Shown in pieces: positions 1-8,392 of a stretch of DNA of 29,918 nt (positions are counted from its first letter, which is position 1; every line of letters begins with the position of its first letter). A program made the translations under genes and the position numbers. The notes below the pieces were generated by a model. The model was not told the DNA's origin and made no database searches. It saw only the letters and a list, made by a program, of their open reading frames with translations. Source of the stretch: JALYGK01 sp036259835 (GTDB lineage Bacteria > Actinomycetota > UBA4738); NCBI GenBank assembly GCA_036259835.1, contig DATABA010000027.1, positions 1 to 29,918 on the forward strand, given 5' to 3'.

Positions 1-1851
1 ATCACGTCGATCGCCCGCGGAAACCCGAGCGTAGCGTCCGGTTACGAGCCCTTGAGTCAGGCCGGCGGTGCCGTCGGTGCGGCGGTGGCATGGCCGCTCT
101 CCCGGGTCGTGAGCGACTACGGAGCCGTCGTCGTGTGCATGGGACTCGCGGCGCTAGGGGTTCTGATCTTTACAGCCACACCGCTGGCCGCAATTGGACG
201 CGCTCTCAGGCAATTGTTCGCTCGGCTGCACGCGGCGGGCGCGGGCGTGGAAAGAGTTGCGCCGGTAGAACCCGACGTTGGGGAGGTGGTCGCTTCTCCC
301 GAACGGGAGGACTCCGCTCGGCCGTCCGCCCCCATGCGGCCTCCCGAAGCCGAGAGCGCACAACCCGTTCCGGCGCGCCGTCCCCCGCGCTCTCTCAACG
401 GCTACACGCTTCCTCCGGTGGACCTGCTTCGCCGTGCGCCCGCAACCGCCGCCGATTCACGCGACGCGGAGCACACCACAGCGGCCCTGGAGAGGACCTT
501 TCGCAACTTCGGCGTCGCGGCAAGCGTGACCGACTCTCACCGAGGACCCACCGTCACGATGTATGAGGTCGAGGTGGCCGCCGGCACGAAGGTGAACCGT
601 GTCCTGTCGCTGGCGGACGACATCGCGTATGCGCTCGCCACACCGGATGTCCGCATCATCGCTCCCATTCCCGGACGGTCGGCCATAGGCGTGGAGGTCC
701 CCAACCGCGTACGGGATTTCGTGATGCTGGGGGACGTCCTTACGTCGAAGACGGCTCGGGAAGCCACCGGCCCGCTCGTCGTCGGACTGGGGAAGGACGT
801 TCACGGAAGAGCGGTGCTGGTCAACCTGGCCGAGATGCCCCACGTGCTTATCGCCGGCGCGACGGGGGCCGGGAAGTCCTCACTGATCAACACATTCGTC
901 ACCTCGATCCTGATGCGAACCACGCCGGACGACGTGAAGCTGGTCCTCATCGACCCGAAACGGGTGGAGTTGTCGCACTTCGCGGATCTCCCGCACCTGA
1001 TCTCCCCGGTCATCGTGCACCCGAAGCGCGCGGCCGAAGCGTTGGGGTGGGTTGTGCGAGAGATGGAGATGCGATACGAGGCCTTCGCCACCGTGGGCAT
1101 GCGTGACATCGAGGCCTACAACCAAGCCTTCGATGGGGGGACGCTCCGGATCCCGCCGGGGCGGGAGAACGAATTCGGCCGTGTCCCGTTCATTCTCGTA
1201 GTGATCGACGAGCTCGCCGATTTGATGATGGTCGCGCCGAGAGACGTCGAGGACGCGATTTGCCGCATCGCGCAAATGGCGCGGGCGGTGGGAATCCACC
1301 TGGTGGTTGCCACGCAGCGGCCTTCGGTCGACGTCGTGACCGGGCTGATCAAGGCAAACATTCCGTCCCGAATCGCGTTCATGACCGCCTCACAGGCCGA
1401 CTCACGGGTGATCCTCGACGTGGGCGGCGCCGAGAAGCTGGTCGGCCACGGCGACATGCTGTTTCAACCGGCGAACGTGTCGAAGGCGGTGCGGATCCAG
1501 GGAGCGTGGGTAACCGAAAAGGAAATCGAAGCGATCGCCGACTGGTGCCGAGAGCAGCAGCAGCCGGACTTCGTCGCGAACGTCGAGGGGCTGGGGAAGC
1601 CGCCCGCTGAAGACGAAAGCTTGGACGCGGACGACGAGCTCCTCGAGCAGGCGGCCGAGCTGGTGATCCGGTCGCAGCTCGGGTCCACGTCAATGCTCCA
1701 GCGCAAGTTGAAGGTCGGCTTCGCCAGAGCCGGTCGCCTCATGGATCTCCTGGAGGAGCGCGGCATCGTCGGAGCGAGCCAGGGATCCAAGGCACGGGAC
1801 GTGCTCATGACGCTCGAGGAATGGCAGGAAGCGCACCGCGACACTCCGTGA
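1..1851 (+). CDS. ftsK: DNA translocase FtsK/SpoIIIE, 5'-truncated by window edge
   Basis: This is a septal DNA translocase that pumps chromosome ends through the closing division septum. The frame is open to base 1, so the N-terminus lies outside the window; the TTG at 52 is in frame but is not a credible start because it falls inside the membrane domain. In order one sees the last transmembrane segments (about codons 18-65), a Pro/Glu/Arg-rich linker, the alpha/beta motor, and a C-terminal gamma winged helix that in the family reads polar DNA motifs. The Walker A motif GATGAGKSS is encoded near 856-882 and the Walker B segment VVIDELADLM near 1198-1227. The gamma domain is intact (roughly 1640-1830). 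A hairpin follows the TGA stop immediately. The motor belongs clearly to the family; only the missing N-terminus is uncertain. Confidence 0.96.
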   Translation: MTSIARGNPSVASGYEPLSQAGGAVGAAVAWPLSRVVSDYGAVVVCMGLAALGVLIFTATPLAAIGRALRQLFARLHAAGAGVERVAPVEPDVGEVVASPEREDSARPSAPMRPPEAESAQPVPARRPPRSLNGYTLPPVDLLRRAPATAADSRDAEHTTAALERTFRNFGVAASVTDSHRGPTVTMYEVEVAAGTKVNRVLSLADDIAYALATPDVRIIAPIPGRSAIGVEVPNRVRDFVMLGDVLTSKTAREATGPLVVGLGKDVHGRAVLVNLAEMPHVLIAGATGAGKSSLINTFVTSILMRTTPDDVKLVLIDPKRVELSHFADLPHLISPVIVHPKRAAEALGWVVREMEMRYEAFATVGMRDIEAYNQAFDGGTLRIPPGRENEFGRVPFILVVIDELADLMMVAPRDVEDAICRIAQMARAVGIHLVVATQRPSVDVVTGLIKANIPSRIAFMTASQADSRVILDVGGAEKLVGHGDMLFQPANVSKAVRIQGAWVTEKEIEAIADWCREQQQPDFVANVEGLGKPPAEDESLDADDELLEQAAELVIRSQLGSTSMLQRKLKVGFARAGRLMDLLEERGIVGASQGSKARDVLMTLEEWQEAHRDTP

Positions 1852-1852
1852 T

Positions 1853-1882
1853 GACTAGCCCTCGGTAACCCGAGCCCTAGTC
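1853..1882 (+). terminator. Hairpin directly after ftsK, terminator-like without U-tract
   Basis: The outer arms GACTAG (1853-1858) and CTAGTC (1877-1882) and the inner arms CTCGG (1861-1865) and CCGAG (1870-1874) pair around a TAAC loop, with a CC/CC internal loop between them. The hairpin begins 1 nt after the ftsK stop and has no T-run behind it, so it would be a GC-rich actinobacterial-type terminator or an mRNA end-stabiliser. Seen by eye; folding energy was not computed. Confidence 0.55.
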
Positions 1883-1954
1883 AAGTCCTAGTTACTACGC
1901 CGTTCGGCCGGTCCGTCGATATCCGCCAGGGTTTCTTGAGTTCTGACCCTTCAG

Positions 1955-2014
1955 CGGTATTCGCGGCTGCCTCCGCTACCGAAACTACCCAAAGACGGGT
2001 ACGGACCGGTACCC
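1955..2014 (+). promoter_or_regulatory. Structured leader of the protease gene with two mutually exclusive hairpins
   Basis: Hairpin 1 pairs CGGTA (1955-1959) and GCGG (1963-1966) with CCGC (1973-1976) and TACCG (1977-1981). Downstream, TACCC (1986-1990) can pair with GGGTA (1997-2001) around AAAGAC, or GGGTAC (1997-2002) can pair with GTACCC (2009-2014) around GGACCG. The GGGTA segment is shared, so only one of the two can form at a time. The last hairpin ends about 10 nt before the GAGGAG ribosome binding site (2025-2030). I do not recognise a known riboswitch family; the c-di-GMP-I core signature is absent. Confidence 0.4.
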
Positions 2015-2037
2015 CTGACTTTCGAGGAGATTCGACG

Positions 2038-3789
2038 TTGAACGGAACCCGCATGGTTGTACTCCCGAGAACCTGGGCGCTCGGCCGTCGACTTCTCGGC
2101 GTTGCGGTTGGCATCGCCCTGCTTGCCGGCGCTGCCTTTACCGGAGCGTCGTCCGCGCCTTCTGTTTCGGACCGCACAAAGGTCCATCCGTCGGTTCTCC
2201 GTGCTGCCGAGGCCCGGCCGAGCTCTCTCCTCCCCCTGATCGTTCGTGAGGCAACTCCGCGCTCCGACGCCGCCGAACGGCTCGTGGAAGGTCTCGGCGG
2301 CACGGTGACTCACGACCTTTCGATCATCGGAAGCTTCTCCGCTCGGCTGCCGGGAGCGGAGCTCGATTCGCTCCTGTCGTCACACGACGTTCTGAAGGTG
2401 TGGGGGGACGGGCGGATCTCCATGTCGAACATGGCGAAGTACGACTCCGCCAACCCCAACAAGGAATGGCAAAGGGCCATCAAGCTCCTGGACTCTCGCT
2501 CCGCCGGATACAACGGCTCGGGTGTGACCGTGGCAATGCTCGACACCGGAATCCAGCCGGTGCGGGATCTCGCCGGACGCATCGTGGCCTCCGCGGATTT
2601 CACCTCGGAAGGTGACGGTCTCGACCGCTACGGCCACGGAACGCACATGGCCGGAATCATCGCCGGTACCGGAGCGTCGTCGAATGGCGTGTGGAGCGGC
2701 GTCGCTCCCAACGCGAACCTCGTCTCGGTGAAGGTCGCGGGCGCAGATGGCTCAACCGACGTCTCGGTGGTGATCGCCGGGCTTCAGTGGATCGTCGGGA
2801 ACCGTTCGGCGTTCGACATCAAAGTCTTGAATCTTTCCTTCGGCACGGACTCCGTCCAGAGCTACCTGGTCGACCCGCTGAACTATGCGGTGGAGCAGGT
2901 CTGGGCGTCCGGCATCTTCGTTGCGGTCGCGGCAGGAAACCGCGGGCCGTATATCGGTACCGTCGGCAAGCCCGGTGACGACCCCTTCGTGGTGAGTGTC
3001 GGTGCGGCCAACCTGAACGGCACTCCTGATCGAACGGACGACACCGTCGCCGAGTTCTCGAGCCGCGGACCAACCCAGGATGGATTGGCGAGGCCGGATC
3101 TCGTTGCTCCCGGCATCAGCATCGTCTCCAACAGAGTGAAGGGAAGCACCGTGGACCTGGCGCACCCGCTGGCCGCGGTCGACGACAACTACATGAAGGG
3201 AACCGGCACCTCGCAGGCCACGGCCGTGATCGCGGGCGTCGCCGCCCTCATGTACCAGGCCAACCCATCGATGAGCGTGAACGTCGCCAAGGCCACGATG
3301 ATTCAGACTTCGGGAGACTCCACCGCCCTACTGCCCGGAGGCGGCCAGGGCATGGTCAATGTGGCGAAGGCCGTGCAGTGGGCCAAGGACGGACGCATGG
3401 CCACCAGGCCCGCCAACCAGAACCTGGTTCCTTCGACCGGGATGGGCTCATTGGAGCTTAGCCGCGGTTCCTATCACGTCGAGGTCGATACCGACGGTGA
3501 CGGGGTCTATGAGCTCCTCGAGGGGGAGGTCGGATTCGGATGGACCGAGGGCGAATGGGCGGCGGGCTCGTGGAGAACCGCGTCCTGGAGTGCCTCGTCC
3601 TGGAGAGGTGACCAGTGGAGCGCCGGTTCGTGGAGAGCTTCCTCGTGGTCCGCCGGTTCCTGGAGATCCGACACCTGGACCGCTTCGTCCTGGAGATCCG
3701 ACAGCTGGAGTGCCTCGTCCTGGAGAGCTTCATCGTGGCGAGCCGGCTCGTGGCGCGAATCTGCCTGGGCTGAGGAAGTCTGGTCCTGA
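2038..3789 (+). CDS. Secreted S8 (subtilisin-like) serine protease with Trp-pentad C-terminal tail
   Basis: An exported endopeptidase of the subtilase family, 583 residues. I chose the TTG start at 2038 because GAGGAG lies about 8 nt upstream and the protein then begins with a basic stretch and a hydrophobic signal segment (about residues 12-38); the frame stays open upstream to a TTG at 1936. The catalytic triad is visible: Asp169 (MLDTGI), His200 (GHGTH) and Ser392 (GTSQA, where GTSMA is usual), with oxyanion Asn301 (AAGN). A short propeptide-like region (about 50-125) precedes the catalytic domain. From residue 502 to 582 a Trp occurs at exactly every fifth position, 17 times, in a Ser/Ala/Arg-rich background. 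The stop shares one base with the next gene's ATG (TGATG), so the protease and the histidine kinase are probably translated together. Substrate unknown. Confidence 0.9.
   Translation: MNGTRMVVLPRTWALGRRLLGVAVGIALLAGAAFTGASSAPSVSDRTKVHPSVLRAAEARPSSLLPLIVREATPRSDAAERLVEGLGGTVTHDLSIIGSFSARLPGAELDSLLSSHDVLKVWGDGRISMSNMAKYDSANPNKEWQRAIKLLDSRSAGYNGSGVTVAMLDTGIQPVRDLAGRIVASADFTSEGDGLDRYGHGTHMAGIIAGTGASSNGVWSGVAPNANLVSVKVAGADGSTDVSVVIAGLQWIVGNRSAFDIKVLNLSFGTDSVQSYLVDPLNYAVEQVWASGIFVAVAAGNRGPYIGTVGKPGDDPFVVSVGAANLNGTPDRTDDTVAEFSSRGPTQDGLARPDLVAPGISIVSNRVKGSTVDLAHPLAAVDDNYMKGTGTSQATAVIAGVAALMYQANPSMSVNVAKATMIQTSGDSTALLPGGGQGMVNVAKAVQWAKDGRMATRPANQNLVPSTGMGSLELSRGSYHVEVDTDGDGVYELLEGEVGFGWTEGEWAAGSWRTASWSASSWRGDQWSAGSWRASSWSAGSWRSDTWTASSWRSDSWSASSWRASSWRAGSWRESAWAEEVWS
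3541..3786 (+). repeat. 15-bp periodic tract encoding 17 W-x4 pentads
   Basis: TGG codons fall at 3541, 3556, 3571 and so on to 3781, always 15 bases apart with no slip. Typical units read SWRAS, SWSAS and SWRSD. At DNA level the tract looks like repeated tggaga/tggagt units with drift, i.e. an expanded but now diverged minisatellite. The regular Trp spacing suggests a beta-type or wall/polysaccharide-binding tail; no known repeat family is assigned. Confidence 0.9.
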
Positions 3790-5996
3790 TGGCGACGTCG
3801 CAGCTCCCGCAGCGCGCACGCCGGCTGATCTTCGCAACTTTCTTCGCCGGCATCGCGGCCGCAGCGTTCCGAGTCCCTGACGTCCTTCGATGGTCGCTCC
3901 GTGACGTCGTGGCATTCGCCGCGATGGCCGCGGCCATCGCCCTGGCCGAGCAGTTCACGGCGAAGATTCGGTACGGAAACGAGACCTGGAATTTCTCTCT
4001 GACCGACGCGGTTGCCGCTGCCGGTCTCCTGTTGGTTCGTCCGAGCGCTTTGGCCCTTGCGGTGGGCGCGGGGATCCTGGTCGGACACAGCCTTGGCCAC
4101 CTGAACCGTTACAAGCTCGCGTTTAACGTGGGGCAGTTCCTGGTGGCGATTTCAGCGGCTCAGGTGGTGCACTCGCTGATACCGCACGACGGTGTGCTCG
4201 ACCCCCAAAGCTGGCTGGCCGTGACCGCCGCCATGACGGTGTTCTCGGTCGTCAACGCGTGCAGCGTGGGCTTGATCATCTCGATCGTCGAGGAGAAGTC
4301 GTTCGGTTCGGTCTTCCTCCCACCGCTGGTCCTGAATGTCGTCCACTACGCCGGCAACCTGGCCATCGGCATCCTCGGAGCGGTCCTGTGGGCGGGACAC
4401 CCCTTCGCCGTTCCACTGTTGATCGTGCCGCTGGTCCTGTCCTACTTCGCCTACCAGGCTTACGCCCAGGGGATGCGCGAACGCGATCGGATGCGGTATC
4501 TCTACGAGGCGGGTCGCTCGCTGTTCAACCCACTTTCGGAGAAAGATGATTTTCGCGGGTTCGTTCGCTCGGTCCAGGAGATGCTGGAGGCTCCGGCCGC
4601 CGAGGTTGTCCTGGTCAACGATGGCCGCGTCACCGTCCACGATGAGTCCGGGACGGTCTCGCTCACGCCAAGCGTCGAGGGCAACGGGCAGGGCAATGGC
4701 CATCACGCCAGCGCTCCCGAAGCATTCATGCGGTTCCGGCCTGGGCTGGTTCCGAACACGGCCCTGGTCGGGCGACAAGACGGTACGCACGGCGTGCTGG
4801 CGGTCTATCGCAGTGATGACCTCACCTCGGCCGAGCGCTCACTGCTCGACGCGCTGGCGTCCCAGTTCTCGGTGTGGCTTCAAAACGTGCGGCTCTTCTC
4901 GGAGACGTCGGAGCAACGCACGCAGCTCGAAGAGATCATCGGCCACACTTCCGACGGAATCTTCGTGGTCTCGCCTGATTGCGTGATCCTTTCCTGGAAC
5001 CCCGCGATGGAACAAATCACCGGATTCGCATCGGACGAGGCCGTCGGACGGGCCTGTGAAGAGATTCTGGGGACGGACTGCGTTCCGCGAGTTGGGGCGG
5101 GCCTCGGCGAGCTGAACGGCGATGGAGTGGACGCGCGCCTCGTCACGAAGGACAGGCGGGCACGGTGGATTCGCTACAGCACCAACCCGATCCTGGATCG
5201 AGACGGCGAGCTGAAGGCGAGCGTCGTGGTGGCGCGGGACGTCACCCGCGAGCTCGAGGCCGAGGAGCTGAAGGCAGACTTCGTGGCCACGGTATCTCAC
5301 GAGCTCCGGACACCACTTACGCCGCTCAAGGGTTTCCTCGCCGCCCTGCTCCAGGGGACGGTGGAGGACTCTCCACAGGCGCGGCAGGAGTACTACCGGA
5401 TCATGCTGAACCAGGCCAATCGTCTGGAACGGTTGATCACCGACCTTCTCGAGGTCTCCCGAATGGAATCCGGGAAGCCGCGGATGCACAGCGACGCCGT
5501 GGAGGTGATCTCGCTGGTTGCGGAGCAGATCCAGGAGTTCGCCGAGTCCGACCCGGGACGCGAAATCAATTTGCGGGGCCCGAGGGGGCCGCTCTACGTC
5601 ATGGGTGACCGCTTCCGGCTGGGGCAGGTCATCGGCAACCTCTTGTCGAACGCGCTGAAGTATTCGCCGCCTGAGTCTTCGGTCGACGTCGTTGTCGAGA
5701 TGGCAGACGGACAGGCCGTCGTCTCCGTGGTCGACCGAGGAGATGGGATTCCGCTCTCGGAGCACGAGCGGGTTTTCGACCGCTTCCACCGCCTGGAGAA
5801 CGGGCTCACCCGTCAGACGGGCGGGACGGGGCTCGGCCTCTACATCGCCCGGCGGCTCATCGAAGCGATGTCGGGCCGGCTGTGGCTGGTCTCCCGTCCG
5901 GGCGCCGGTTCGACCTTCTCGTTCAGTCTCCCCATCGTCAGCGAGCAGGAGGTCGCCAACGCCGCTGTGGCAGCGGCGGCCGCCATGGAGGGCTAG
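3789..5996 (+). CDS. Membrane sensor histidine kinase with GAF-like and PAS domains
   Basis: A 735-residue sensor kinase that should autophosphorylate on His and pass the phosphate to a response regulator. The order is a multi-spanning membrane module (about 1-230), a GAF-like region (about 245-365), a PAS domain (about 375-490), HisKA with the H-box SHELRTPLT (His504) and a HATPase domain (about 600-722). The N-box is NLLSNALKYS, and the G boxes are DRGDGIP and GGTGLGLYIARR. All catalytic boxes are intact. No response regulator gene is in the window, so its partner is elsewhere. Its ATG overlaps the protease stop by one base, which suggests co-expression with the exported protease; whether the two act in one signalling route is inference. 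The protein ends in an Ala-rich tail after the kinase fold. Confidence 0.93.
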   Translation: MATSQLPQRARRLIFATFFAGIAAAAFRVPDVLRWSLRDVVAFAAMAAAIALAEQFTAKIRYGNETWNFSLTDAVAAAGLLLVRPSALALAVGAGILVGHSLGHLNRYKLAFNVGQFLVAISAAQVVHSLIPHDGVLDPQSWLAVTAAMTVFSVVNACSVGLIISIVEEKSFGSVFLPPLVLNVVHYAGNLAIGILGAVLWAGHPFAVPLLIVPLVLSYFAYQAYAQGMRERDRMRYLYEAGRSLFNPLSEKDDFRGFVRSVQEMLEAPAAEVVLVNDGRVTVHDESGTVSLTPSVEGNGQGNGHHASAPEAFMRFRPGLVPNTALVGRQDGTHGVLAVYRSDDLTSAERSLLDALASQFSVWLQNVRLFSETSEQRTQLEEIIGHTSDGIFVVSPDCVILSWNPAMEQITGFASDEAVGRACEEILGTDCVPRVGAGLGELNGDGVDARLVTKDRRARWIRYSTNPILDRDGELKASVVVARDVTRELEAEELKADFVATVSHELRTPLTPLKGFLAALLQGTVEDSPQARQEYYRIMLNQANRLERLITDLLEVSRMESGKPRMHSDAVEVISLVAEQIQEFAESDPGREINLRGPRGPLYVMGDRFRLGQVIGNLLSNALKYSPPESSVDVVVEMADGQAVVSVVDRGDGIPLSEHERVFDRFHRLENGLTRQTGGTGLGLYIARRLIEAMSGRLWLVSRPGAGSTFSFSLPIVSEQEVANAAVAAAAAMEG

Positions 5997-6058
5997 ACCG
6001 GGAACCCGTCCCGCTCCCGACTGAACGATTCGCGAAGGCAAGGCCAACCTTCCACACC

Positions 6059-6081
6059 GGCCTCAGAGGCCTCGCTACTAT
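6059..6081 (+). promoter_or_regulatory. Promoter of the rodZ-pgsA-cinA-thpR operon, leaderless, with a palindrome in the spacer
   Basis: TACTAT (6076-6081) is a good -10 hexamer and lies exactly 6 nt before the GTG at 6088, so transcription would start at or next to the start codon. A perfect 13-bp palindrome, GGCCTCAGAGGCC (6059-6071), sits just upstream of the -10, where a repressor would block polymerase. No clear -35 element is visible. Confidence 0.55.
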
Positions 6082-6087
6082 GGCGCC

Positions 6088-6534
6088 GTGCACGGAGTCA
6101 CCGCAGGCGGTACGCACCCGGCCCGGTCCTCGACCCCAACCATCGGCATCGGCAAGGCTCTCCGAACCGCCCGGCTCCTTCGCCGGAAGACCATCGAAGA
6201 GGCAAGTCGTGAAACCAGGATGCGTCGAGAGCATCTGGTCGCCCTGGAGACGGAGCGGTTCGACGTCTTGTCCGCCGACGTCTACGTTCGAGGGGCGCTC
6301 CGATCGTATTCCGGTTACGTCGGGCTCGACCCGAACCGGGTCCTGAAGGTCTACACCAGGCACTTCGGTCCTCCCAAACCCATGCTGCCTCCTCCGCCGG
6401 GCATCCCCACGGATAACCCAGCCGCCGAGCCTCATGCTGTGCTGTTCCGCAGTTCGCCCACCTGGGCGTTCATGATCGGCGTCGCGCTGCTCGTGCTGGC
6501 CGTCCTGGCGACGCTCGGGCTTCTCTCCTGGTGA
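6088..6534 (+). CDS. Short RodZ-like membrane protein with N-terminal helix-turn-helix
   Basis: A 148-residue protein with a Cro/CI-type helix-turn-helix (about 20-90; TIEEASRETRMRREHLVALE, then VYVRGALRSYSGYVGLD), a Pro-rich linker and one transmembrane helix (about 127-147). This is the RodZ layout, in which the cytoplasmic HTH contacts MreB and helps shape elongation. The usual periplasmic domain is absent: the protein ends two residues after the membrane helix. The GTG start fits the leaderless promoter at 6076-6081. The stop overlaps the pgsA start (GTGA). Position directly before pgsA-cinA-recA matches the rodZ (ymfM) locus of Bacillus. The alternative is a plain membrane-tethered regulator; the HTH_25-type fold is clear, the RodZ role less so. 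Confidence 0.8.
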   Translation: MHGVTAGGTHPARSSTPTIGIGKALRTARLLRRKTIEEASRETRMRREHLVALETERFDVLSADVYVRGALRSYSGYVGLDPNRVLKVYTRHFGPPKPMLPPPPGIPTDNPAAEPHAVLFRSSPTWAFMIGVALLVLAVLATLGLLSW

Positions 6535-7106
6535 GTGAGCGATCGAACGGCGGGCTGACCCCGTTCGGGCTCGGGTGGCCCAACGTCATTTCGCTCGGCC
6601 GGCTTGCCGTCGCTCCCGTGCTTGTGGTGCTGATCGCCGCGCGTGAGACGGCGCTTTCGTATGTGGCCGCGGCGGTCTTTGCCGTGGCGGCGGTAACCGA
6701 CGGCCTGGACGGATACCTCGCCCGGCGCTACGAGGCGAAGACCCGCACTGGACAGTGGCTCGATCCGCTTGCCGACAAGGTCCTGGTCGCCGCGCCGGTG
6801 ATCACCCTGGCCATCGCGGGCGGTTTTCCCGGGTGGGCGGCGGCGATCATCATCGTCCGTGAGGTGGGAGTGTCCCTGCTACGGATATACCTCGGCATGC
6901 GACGGGTCGGGATGCCCGCCACGTCGCTGGCCAAGGTGAAGACCACCTTTCAACTGGTCGCGATCACGCTGTACATCCTTCCGCTTCCCGACGCCCTCTC
7001 GGGTGTGCGGTTCGCCGTTCTCATCGTGGCTCTGGCGCTCACCGTCTACACGGGGCTTCAATACGCGGCCGGCGCCGGCCGGCTGGCGCGCGCCGACAGT
7101 CGATGA
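6531..7106 (+). CDS. pgsA: CDP-alcohol phosphatidyltransferase, probably phosphatidylglycerophosphate synthase
   Basis: An integral membrane enzyme (191 residues) that joins a CDP-diacylglycerol to an alcohol; in this gene context most likely glycerol 3-phosphate, giving phosphatidylglycerophosphate. The family signature is complete: TDGLDGYLARRYEAKTRTGQ followed by WLDPLADK, i.e. D-x2-D-G-x2-A-R, then G-x3-D-x3-D. About six hydrophobic helices are visible. The GTG start overlaps the upstream stop and its own stop overlaps the cinA ATG, so it is the second gene of a coupled operon. The alcohol substrate is assigned from neighbourhood (rodZ-pgsA-cinA), not from sequence. Confidence 0.88.
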   Translation: MSERSNGGLTPFGLGWPNVISLGRLAVAPVLVVLIAARETALSYVAAAVFAVAAVTDGLDGYLARRYEAKTRTGQWLDPLADKVLVAAPVITLAIAGGFPGWAAAIIIVREVGVSLLRIYLGMRRVGMPATSLAKVKTTFQLVAITLYILPLPDALSGVRFAVLIVALALTVYTGLQYAAGAGRLARADSR

Positions 7107-8386
7107 TGGCGGAGATCATCGGGGTCGGCACGGAGATCCTTCTCGGACAGATCACGAACAGCAACGCGCAGTGGATCTCTGAACGACTCGCCGAGATCGG
7201 GATAGACGTTCTTCACCATCAGGTGGTCGGGGACAACGACGAGCGGATCGCAGATACCCTTCGGTTGGCGCTGTCTCGGGCCGATGTCGTCATTGCGACC
7301 GGCGGGCTGGGACCGACCCAGGACGACATCACCAGGGACGCTGTGGCCGCGGCCCTTGGTCTCTCGCTTGTGCGACGGCGTGAGATCGAGGAGTTCCTCC
7401 GAGACAAGTTCGACCGTCTCGGGCGAGAGATGCCGGAGTCGAACCTTCGCCAGGCCGACGTCCCTGAAGGCGCCCGCTACATCCTTCCGGAACGGGGGAC
7501 CGCTCCGGGCCTGATCTGCAAGACGCCCGAGGGGAAGCGGGTCTATGTCGTTCCCGGTGTTCCCGCCGAGATGCGCGAAATGATGGAGGGAACGATCCTC
7601 GTCGAACTCCGCTCGTTGGCGGGCCCTGCGGCGATCACCTCTCGAATCATTAAGGCGACCGGTATCGCCGAGGCGAAAGTCGCGGAGATACTGGACGACC
7701 TCTTTCACTCCTCGACGAATCCCACGCTGGCGTATCTCGCGTCGTCCGGCGAAGTGAAAGTCAGAATCACCGCGAAGGCGGCGACGCAGGACGAGGCCGA
7801 AGCGCTGATCGAACCGGTTGCCGAGGACGTGGTCCGTCGTCTTGGCGACCGCGTCTTCACCACGGCCGACGAGGATCTCGCCGAAGTGGTGGGAGGCCTC
7901 CTGCGGGACCGAGGGAAGACGGCGGCCGTGGCGGAGTCGATGACGGCGGGGACGCTGGCGGCGAGGCTCTCGTGGCAGCCGGGCGCGTCCGCGTACTTCG
8001 TCGGCGGGGCCGTTTGCTACACGCCCGATGTGAAGCGGGAGGTTCTGGGTGTATCCACCCAGACTCTCGCGGGGCCTGGCGTCGTGAGCGAGGAGTGCGC
8101 CCGGGAGATGGCGTCCGGGGCCCGGAGGCTCTTTGGTGCGCACATCGGGGTGGCCATCACCGGTGCGGCGGGCCCCGAGCCGCACGGCGGCAAGCCACCC
8201 GGGACGGTCTGCATCGCGGTGGCGGGCGAGAGCGGCGTCGAATCCAGGACCTTCCGGGCCCCCGGTGACCGGGAGCAGGTTCGCCGGTGGGCGGAGCAAG
8301 GCGCGCTCGACCTGGCCCGTCGTTACCTGGAGACGGGGCCGAGGACCATGGAGGCCCAAGCCCAGACGCCAGCGTCCAGCCGCTGA
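7103..8386 (+). CDS. cinA: CinA: nucleotide pyrophosphatase/NMN deamidase
   Basis: A full-length two-domain CinA (427 residues). The N-terminal MoaB/MogA-like domain opens with IGVGTEILLGQITNSNA and contains ATGGLGPTQDD; in the family it hydrolyses ADP-ribose and related pyrophosphates. The C-terminal PncC-like domain (about 265-420) carries AVAESMTAGTLAARL and ITGAAGP and deamidates nicotinamide mononucleotide to nicotinate mononucleotide, salvaging pyridine nucleotides. The ATG at 7103 overlaps the pgsA stop (ATGA); a second ATG at 7106 is possible. Association with recA is common, but here recA is about 5 kb away because of the minus-strand block. Confidence 0.95.
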   Translation: MMAEIIGVGTEILLGQITNSNAQWISERLAEIGIDVLHHQVVGDNDERIADTLRLALSRADVVIATGGLGPTQDDITRDAVAAALGLSLVRRREIEEFLRDKFDRLGREMPESNLRQADVPEGARYILPERGTAPGLICKTPEGKRVYVVPGVPAEMREMMEGTILVELRSLAGPAAITSRIIKATGIAEAKVAEILDDLFHSSTNPTLAYLASSGEVKVRITAKAATQDEAEALIEPVAEDVVRRLGDRVFTTADEDLAEVVGGLLRDRGKTAAVAESMTAGTLAARLSWQPGASAYFVGGAVCYTPDVKREVLGVSTQTLAGPGVVSEECAREMASGARRLFGAHIGVAITGAAGPEPHGGKPPGTVCIAVAGESGVESRTFRAPGDREQVRRWAEQGALDLARRYLETGPRTMEAQAQTPASSR

Positions 8387-8392
8387 TCGTCC

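Noticed and set aside
1936..2037. In-frame N-terminal extension of the protease from a TTG at 1936
   Set aside because: It would place 34 polar residues before the signal peptide and overlap the structured leader; TTG 2038 has a good GAGGAG site.
1940..2037. c-di-GMP-I riboswitch in the protease leader
   Set aside because: The conserved GACGCAAAGC-type core and tetraloop receptor are not present.
4839..6047. 402-codon minus-strand frame
   Set aside because: Antisense to the histidine kinase catalytic domains, whose motifs are unambiguous.
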